From the NCBI RefSeq assembly GCF_002890915.1, contig NZ_POUT01000018.1, positions 1 to 53,966 of the forward strand: 53,966 nucleotides of DNA, written 5' to 3'. The position numbers and the translations under genes were made by a program. Positions 49,966 to 53,966 of the stretch are shown here, in pieces; the stretch's first letter is position 1; each line of letters opens with the position of its first letter. The DNA is from Stutzerimonas stutzeri (GTDB lineage Bacteria; Pseudomonadota; Gammaproteobacteria; Pseudomonadales; Pseudomonadaceae). The notes below the pieces were generated by a model. The model searched no databases. It saw only the letters and a program-made list of their open reading frames with translations, and had not been told where the DNA came from.

Positions 49966-50772
49966 ATGAACGAAGCGGACCTACCCCTGCGCATCGACGG
50001 CCAGCTCTGGTTCAACCGGGGCGAGAAGGGCTATCTGGGCGGCAAGCGCATCGACCTGCTGGAGCAGATCGAGGCCACCGGTTCCATCAGCCGCGCCGCC
50101 AAGGCCATCAAGCTGAGCTACAAGGCCGCCTGGGATGCAGTGGATGCCATGAACAACCTGTCCGAGCGGCCGTTGGTGATCTGCTCTGCCGGCGGCGCCC
50201 AGGGCGGCGGCACGCGCCTGACCGACTTCGGCCGCGAGATGCTCCATGTATGGCGGCGCATGCAGGCCGAATACGAGCGCTTTCTCGCCCAGGTCGCCGA
50301 GGGCATCGAAGGCTTCGACGACATCGACCGGCTGCTGAGGGCCATCGCCATGAAGACCAGTGCACGCAATCAATTCCGCGGCCGCATCACCGCCGTCGAC
50401 AAGGGTGCCGTCAACGGCAGCCTGCGCCTGGACATCGGCGCAGGCCTGTGCATCAGCGCCACGCTGACCAACGACAGCATCGACGAACTGCAGTTGGCGC
50501 CCGGCAATACCGCCATGGCGCTGATCAAGGCCAGCTTCGTGCTGCTCTCGCCCGATCCTGACGTGAAGATCAGCGCCCGCAATCGCCTCACCGGCACCAT
50601 CAGCGCGCTGATGCCGGGCGCGGTGAACTGCGAGGTCAAGCTGCTGCTGCCGGGCAACCGCACCCTCAGCGCCGTGATCACCAACGAGAGCGCCGAAGAG
50701 CTCGGCCTGGCCCTGGGCCAGCCCTGCACCGCGCTGATCAAGGCATCCCACGTCATCATCGCCGTCGATTGA
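49966..50772 (+). CDS. modE: Molybdate-responsive regulator ModE
   Basis: The 268-residue protein has an N-terminal winged helix-turn-helix (about 10-115; GSISRAAKAIKLSYKAAWDA) and two Mop molybdate-binding domains (about 130-195 and 200-265; SARNQFRGRITAVDKGAVNG and SARNRLTGTISALMPGAVNC). Molybdate-bound ModE represses modABC. GAGGA 6 bp before the ATG is a good ribosome site. It is the first gene of modEABC. Confidence 0.95.
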   Translation: MNEADLPLRIDGQLWFNRGEKGYLGGKRIDLLEQIEATGSISRAAKAIKLSYKAAWDAVDAMNNLSERPLVICSAGGAQGGGTRLTDFGREMLHVWRRMQAEYERFLAQVAEGIEGFDDIDRLLRAIAMKTSARNQFRGRITAVDKGAVNGSLRLDIGAGLCISATLTNDSIDELQLAPGNTAMALIKASFVLLSPDPDVKISARNRLTGTISALMPGAVNCEVKLLLPGNRTLSAVITNESAEELGLALGQPCTALIKASHVIIAVD

Positions 50773-50783
50773 AAGGAGTCGCC

Positions 50784-51536
50784 ATGCACCCCGTCCGCCG
50801 CTTCTGCGCCGCCCTGCTGCTCGGCCTGCCACTAACCGCCATCGCCGACGACGTGCAGGTCGCCGTGGCGGCCAACTTCACCGCGCCGATGCAGAAAATC
50901 GCCGCCGCCTTCGCCCGCGACACCGGCCACCGCGCCGTGCTGGCCTTCGGCGCCACCGGCAAGTTCTATGCGCAAATCAACAATGGCGCGCCCTTCGACA
51001 TCCTGCTGGCGGCCGACGACAGCACACCGGCACGACTCGAGGACGAGGGTTCCGGCGTCGCCGGTAGCCGCTTCACCTATGCCATCGGCAGCCTGGTGCT
51101 GTGGTCGGCGCGCGAGGGTTATGTCGATCCGCAGGGGCGCATCCTGGCCGACGGCGACTTCCGTCACCTGGCCTTGGCCAATCCCAAAACCGCCCCCTAC
51201 GGCGCCGCAGCACTGGAAACCCTCGAGCGCCTGGGCCTGCGCGAACGGCTGCAGCCACGCTTCGTGCAGGGCGAGAACATCGCCCAGGCCCACCAGTTCG
51301 TCGCCAGTGGCAACGCCGAGCTGGGCTTCGTCGCGCTGTCCCAGGTGACCAAGGACGGTCGCATCGCCCGCGGCTCGGCCTGGGTGGTGCCGGCCGACCA
51401 GCACGCGCCGATCCGCCAGGACGCCCTGCTGCTTCGCCATGGCGAGGGCAACCCGGCGGCACAGGCGCTGCTCGACTACCTCAGGGGCGATACCGCCGCC
51501 GTGCTGATTCGCGCCTACGGCTATGAGCTGGACTGA
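50784..51536 (+). CDS. modA: Molybdate-binding protein ModA
   Basis: The 250-residue protein has a signal peptide (MHPVRRFCAALLLGLPLTAI, cleavage near IADD) and the ModA substrate-binding motifs VAVAANFTAPMQKIAAAF and GATGKFYAQINNGAPFDILL. It captures molybdate in the periplasm for ModBC. The start at 50784 has AAAGGAG upstream; the in-frame TTG at 50769 overlaps the modE stop. Confidence 0.95.
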   Translation: MHPVRRFCAALLLGLPLTAIADDVQVAVAANFTAPMQKIAAAFARDTGHRAVLAFGATGKFYAQINNGAPFDILLAADDSTPARLEDEGSGVAGSRFTYAIGSLVLWSAREGYVDPQGRILADGDFRHLALANPKTAPYGAAALETLERLGLRERLQPRFVQGENIAQAHQFVASGNAELGFVALSQVTKDGRIARGSAWVVPADQHAPIRQDALLLRHGEGNPAAQALLDYLRGDTAAVLIRAYGYELD

Positions 51537-51542
51537 ACCGCG

Positions 51543-52223
51543 ATGATGCTCGACAGCGTCGATTTCGCAGCGATCTGGCTGACCTTCAAGCTGGCCAGCC
51601 TCACCACCGCACTACTGTTACTGATTGGCACGCCGCTGGCATGGTGGCTGGCGCGTACCCGTTCGCCGCTCAAGGGGCCGCTCGGCGCAGTGGTGGCACT
51701 GCCACTGGTGCTGCCGCCGACCGTGCTGGGCTTCTATCTGCTCACCGCCATGGGCCCGCACGGCCCGGTGGGCGAATTGACCCAGAGCCTCGGCCTGGGC
51801 CTGCTGCCCTTCACCTTCGCCGGGCTGGTGGTGGGCTCGGTGTTCTATTCCATGCCCTTCGTCGTGCAACCGCTGCAGAACGCCTTCGAGGCCATCGGCG
51901 AGCGCCCGCTGGAGGTGGCCGCCACCCTGCGCGCCAGTCCCTGGGACACTTTCTTCAGCGTAGTGCTGCCGCTGGCCAGGCCGGGCTTCGTCACCGCCTC
52001 GATCCTCGGCTTCGCCCATACCGTCGGCGAGTTCGGCGTGGTATTGATGATCGGCGGCAACATCCCCGGCGTCACCCGCACGGTCTCGGTACAGATCTTC
52101 GATCACGTCGAGGCCATGGAGTACCCCCAGGCCCACTGGCTGGCCGGCGGCATGCTGGTGTTCTCCTTCTGCGTGCTGCTGGCGCTGTACTCCAGCCGTC
52201 GTGTCAAGCCCGGGCTCAATTGA
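51543..52223 (+). CDS. modB: Molybdate ABC transporter permease ModB
   Basis: The 226-residue protein has about five membrane helices and the permease loop EVAATLRASPWDTFFSVVLP (EAA motif). It forms the membrane channel of the ModABC transporter. It follows modA by 6 bp. Confidence 0.95.
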   Translation: MMLDSVDFAAIWLTFKLASLTTALLLLIGTPLAWWLARTRSPLKGPLGAVVALPLVLPPTVLGFYLLTAMGPHGPVGELTQSLGLGLLPFTFAGLVVGSVFYSMPFVVQPLQNAFEAIGERPLEVAATLRASPWDTFFSVVLPLARPGFVTASILGFAHTVGEFGVVLMIGGNIPGVTRTVSVQIFDHVEAMEYPQAHWLAGGMLVFSFCVLLALYSSRRVKPGLN

Positions 52224-52235
52224 AGGGATTCGTGC

Positions 52236-53333
52236 ATGAACGACTCACCAACCACCGGACAGATCCGCGCCCGCTTCCGCCTGGCCTGGTCCGGATTCGA
52301 ACTGGACGTCGACCTCGCCCTGCCTGGCCGCGGCGTGACGGCGCTGTTCGGCCACTCGGGCTCGGGCAAGACCACCTGCCTGCGCTGCGTCGCCGGCCTG
52401 GAGCGCGCCGGCGAGGCGTACCTGGAAGTCAACGGCGAACGCTGGCAGGACAGTGCGCGCGGGCTGTTCGTCCCGACGCACGAGCGCGCCCTGGGTTATG
52501 TGTTCCAGGAAGCCAGCCTGTTCCCGCACCTCACGGCACGGCGCAACCTGGAATACGGCCTGCGCCGGGTCAAGGCCGCCCAGCGCCGGGTCGACTGGGA
52601 CCATGTGGTGAAGCTGCTGGGCATCGAACACCTGCTGGAGCGCCTGCCGGGAACGCTGTCCGGGGGTGAGCGCCAGCGCGTCGGCATCGCCCGCGCCCTG
52701 CTCACCAGCCCGCGCCTGCTGCTGATGGACGAACCGCTGGCGGCGCTGGACCTCAAGCGCAAGAACGAAATCCTGCCCTACCTGGAACGCCTGCACGACG
52801 AACTCGACATCCCGGTGCTCTACGTCAGCCATTCGCCGGACGAAGTGGCGCGGCTGGCCGATCACGTGGTGCTGCTCGACCAGGGCCGGGCGGTAGCCGC
52901 CGGCGGCCTGCGCGAAACCCTGGCACGACTGGACCTGCCCACCGCCCTCGGCGAGGACGCCGGCGTGGTGGTCGAATCCCACGTGGCCGAACACGACGAC
53001 GCCTACCACCTGACCCGCCTGACCTTCCCCGGCGGCGAGGTGCTGGTGGCGCAGCGGCCGGAAGCGCTCGGCCAGCGCCTGCGCTTTCGCGTGCATGCCC
53101 GCGACGTCAGCCTGGCGCTGACCCGTGCCGAGGGCAGCAGCATCACCAACCTGCTGCCGGCGCGAGTCGAAGCGCTGGTCGCGGCAGACACCCCGGCCCA
53201 CGTGCTGGTGCGCCTGGATGCCGGCGGCACGCCGCTGCTGGCGCGCATCACTCGCCGCTCGGCCGACCAGTTGGGCATCGCTCCCGGGCTGACGCTGTGG
53301 GCACAGATCAAGGCCGTGGCCCTGCTGGGTTGA
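52236..53333 (+). CDS. modC: Molybdate ABC transporter ATPase ModC
   Basis: The 365-residue protein has an ABC ATPase domain with Walker A GHSGSGKT (39-46), the LSGGERQRVGIARAL signature and Walker B LLLMDEPLAALD, and a C-terminal Mop-type molybdate-binding domain (about 295-360). It powers molybdate import. It follows modB by 12 bp and ends the modEABC operon. Confidence 0.95.
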   Translation: MNDSPTTGQIRARFRLAWSGFELDVDLALPGRGVTALFGHSGSGKTTCLRCVAGLERAGEAYLEVNGERWQDSARGLFVPTHERALGYVFQEASLFPHLTARRNLEYGLRRVKAAQRRVDWDHVVKLLGIEHLLERLPGTLSGGERQRVGIARALLTSPRLLLMDEPLAALDLKRKNEILPYLERLHDELDIPVLYVSHSPDEVARLADHVVLLDQGRAVAAGGLRETLARLDLPTALGEDAGVVVESHVAEHDDAYHLTRLTFPGGEVLVAQRPEALGQRLRFRVHARDVSLALTRAEGSSITNLLPARVEALVAADTPAHVLVRLDAGGTPLLARITRRSADQLGIAPGLTLWAQIKAVALLG

Positions 53334-53346
53334 GCCCGGCTGTTGT

Positions 53347-53372
53347 CCGATTGTCGCCAATACGACAATCGG
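53347..53372. promoter_or_regulatory. NifA activator site and palindrome upstream of nif11
   Basis: CCGATTGTCG and CGACAATCGG form perfect 10-bp arms around CCAATA. The core TGTCGCCAATACGACA (53352-53367) is TGT-N10-ACA. Its centre is about 87 bp upstream of the predicted nif11 transcription start. The hairpin could also help end the modC transcript. Confidence 0.8.
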
Positions 53373-53390
53373 CAGCCCGTCAAAACATCA

Positions 53391-53403
53391 TAAGCCATTG
53401 ATA
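53391..53403. promoter_or_regulatory. IHF site between nif11 activator site and promoter
   Basis: TATCAATGGCTTA on the minus strand is an exact match to WATCAANNNNTTR and lies between the NifA site and the sigma-54 promoter. Confidence 0.65.
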
Positions 53404-53420
53404 TTCAATGGAATGATCTC

Positions 53421-53436
53421 AGGCATCGATGTTGCT
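53421..53436 (+). promoter_or_regulatory. Sigma-54 promoter of nif11
   Basis: AGGCATCGATGTTGCT has GG and GC 12 bp apart and a good TTGCT; it differs from TGGCACG-N4-TTGCW at three positions. The predicted transcription start is near 53447. Confidence 0.6.
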
Positions 53437-53495
53437 ATGGCATGCCTCGCCAGCCGTTCGGCGCTGGTTCCAGTCATCGCAACAGAGAGAACCCT

Positions 53496-53714
53496 ATGTC
53501 CATCAAGGAAATCCAAGCCTTCTCGAACCAAGCCCTGAACGACCCGGCGCTCGGCGAAAAACTCAAGGCCTGTGAAAAGGTCCGCGACGTGATCGCCCTC
53601 GGCAAGGAACACGGCTACAGCATCATCGAGGACCTGCTCTATCCGCCGAACGAGCCGCAATTCAGCGAAGCCCAGCTGTCGCCGAAGATGGCCAAGGCGC
53701 TGCTGCGGGCCTGA
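53496..53714 (+). CDS. Nif11-domain small protein
   Basis: The 72-residue protein begins MSIKEIQAFSNQALNDPALG and continues with EKVRDVIALGKEHGYSI, the Nif11 domain pattern. Nif11 proteins occur in nitrogen-fixing bacteria and related sequences serve as leader peptides of ribosomal natural products elsewhere. Here there is no double-Gly cleavage site and no modification enzyme beside it, so a nitrogen-fixation role is more likely. AGAGA precedes the ATG; the in-frame upstream ATG at 53442 overlaps the promoter. No cellular function is established. Confidence 0.85.
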   Translation: MSIKEIQAFSNQALNDPALGEKLKACEKVRDVIALGKEHGYSIIEDLLYPPNEPQFSEAQLSPKMAKALLRA

Positions 53715-53745
53715 AACGGAACGCCGCCCGGCCCACCCTACGGAA

Positions 53746-53782
53746 CTGCTTTTGTGGGAGGCCCGCCCCCAGGGCGATGCTT
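53746..53782 (+). repeat. REP element copy
   Basis: CTGCTTTTGTGGGAGGCCCG...GGGCGATGCTT is nearly identical to the inverted copy at 27960-27996, differing at about two positions over 37 bp. It lies 31 bp after the nif11 stop. Confidence 0.7.
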
Positions 53783-53795
53783 TTCAGTACAGCAG

Positions 53796-53813
53796 GGTGG
53801 GCTTCAGCCCACC
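53796..53813 (+). terminator. Hairpin downstream of nif11
   Basis: GGTGGGCT and AGCCCACC form a perfect 8-bp stem with loop TC. No T-run follows; the GTGGGCTTCAGCCCAC motif is itself a common Pseudomonas repeat, so it may be only a repeat unit. Confidence 0.45.
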
Positions 53814-53839
53814 TCGATGACGTTCATAAATCAGGCTAG

Positions 53840-53966
53840 CAGGCCGTTGAAAAAAGCCAGAGCCCGCGTGGCTCTGGCAAAATGGCGGCCATCCTCTTCT
53901 GCCGAAGCCAGCCCAAGCCGATGCGTGGACTCGACCTCAAACAAAACGAGCTGTTCAGTTATACGA
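53840..53966 (+). mobile_element. Left end of an insertion sequence, cut by the window edge
   Basis: CAGGCCGTTGAAAAA near 53840 resembles the terminal inverted repeat of IS1182/IS5-type elements. An internal hairpin GCCAGAGCC/GGCTCTGGC lies at 53856-53878. A transposase start follows at 53921. The other end is outside the window. Confidence 0.6.
53921..53966 (+). CDS. Partial transposase (N terminus only)
   Basis: The frame reads MRGLDLKQNELFSYT and runs off the window. This resembles the usual N terminus of IS1182-type DDE transposases (MRG-D-KQ---F-Y). The family is tentative since only 15 residues are visible. Confidence 0.55.
   Translation, partial: MRGLDLKQNELFSYT

Noticed and set aside
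53432..53450. TGGCATGCCTCGCCA as the sigma-54 promoter of nif11
   Set aside because: The GC that would form the -12 element is two bases too close. The AGGCATCGATGTTGCT site next to it has the correct 12-bp spacing.
53496..53714. Nif11 protein as the leader of a ribosomal natural product
   Set aside because: There is no double-glycine cleavage site, no variable core peptide, and no modification enzyme or transporter beside it.

Overview
The window reads as chromosome of a motile, nitrogen-fixing gamma-proteobacterium of the Pseudomonas stutzeri (Stutzerimonas) group. Grounds are high GC, Pseudomonas-type flagellar gene order, an AmrZ regulator, the rsmA/csrA-tRNA-lysC-alaS block, and a nif cluster in the order iscA-nifU-nifS-nifV-cysE-(TPR)-nifW-nifZ-nifM-clpX-nifF known from P. 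stutzeri A1501 and Azotobacter vinelandii. Assignments rest on reading the sequence and remembered family features; no database search was run.

Layout. 1-4.6 kb: tandem and REP-like repeats, an EAL-CBS-GGDEF c-di-GMP protein, a three-gene HTH/unknown/Sel1 operon, a YkvA-like protein and a small ComEA-like DNA-binding protein. 4.7-18.1 kb (minus strand): the rod, hook and hook-filament junction genes in two operons, flgBCDE and flgFGHIJKL, each with its own sigma-54-type promoter and separated by a terminator, followed by cheR and cheV. 18.2-20.7 kb (plus): flgA, flgM, flgN and a YcgR-type PilZ brake protein, with a sigma-54-type site at flgA and a sigma-28 site at flgM. 20.8-22.3 kb: tRNA-Arg(CCT), two small membrane-type proteins behind a sigma-54-like promoter, and amrZ. 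22.3-27.1 kb (minus): the oadGAB sodium-pump decarboxylase and mgtE. 27.4-40.6 kb: housekeeping genes (DUF4124 protein, two identical tRNA-Arg(ACG), tRNA-Ser(GCT), csrA, lysC, alaS, threonine aldolase, a HExxH protein, ycgN, a Met-rich secreted protein, ycgL, rnd, sseA, fadL).

40.8-53.7 kb is a nitrogen-fixation block. The minus-strand operon supplies Fe-S cluster assembly (IscA, NifU, NifS), homocitrate (NifV), cysteine supply (CysE), nitrogenase maturation (NifW, NifZ, NifM), a second ClpX and flavodoxin (NifF). The divergent modEABC operon supplies and senses molybdenum, and a lone Nif11-domain gene follows it. Three promoter regions (nifF, iscA-nifU, nif11) carry the same TGTCG-N6-CGACA version of the NifA site TGT-N10-ACA upstream of a sigma-54-like promoter, and two of them have good IHF-site matches in between. 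A palindrome that looks like a ModE site lies in the iscA/modE divergent region. The window ends inside an insertion sequence.

Points most worth follow-up are the apparently NifA-controlled nif11 gene, the sigma-54-driven pair of small proteins near amrZ, the uncharacterised TPR-like protein inside the nif operon, the sigma-54 site that overlaps the upstream flgA start codons, and a REP-bearing inverted-repeat element that appears to split the fadL terminator.
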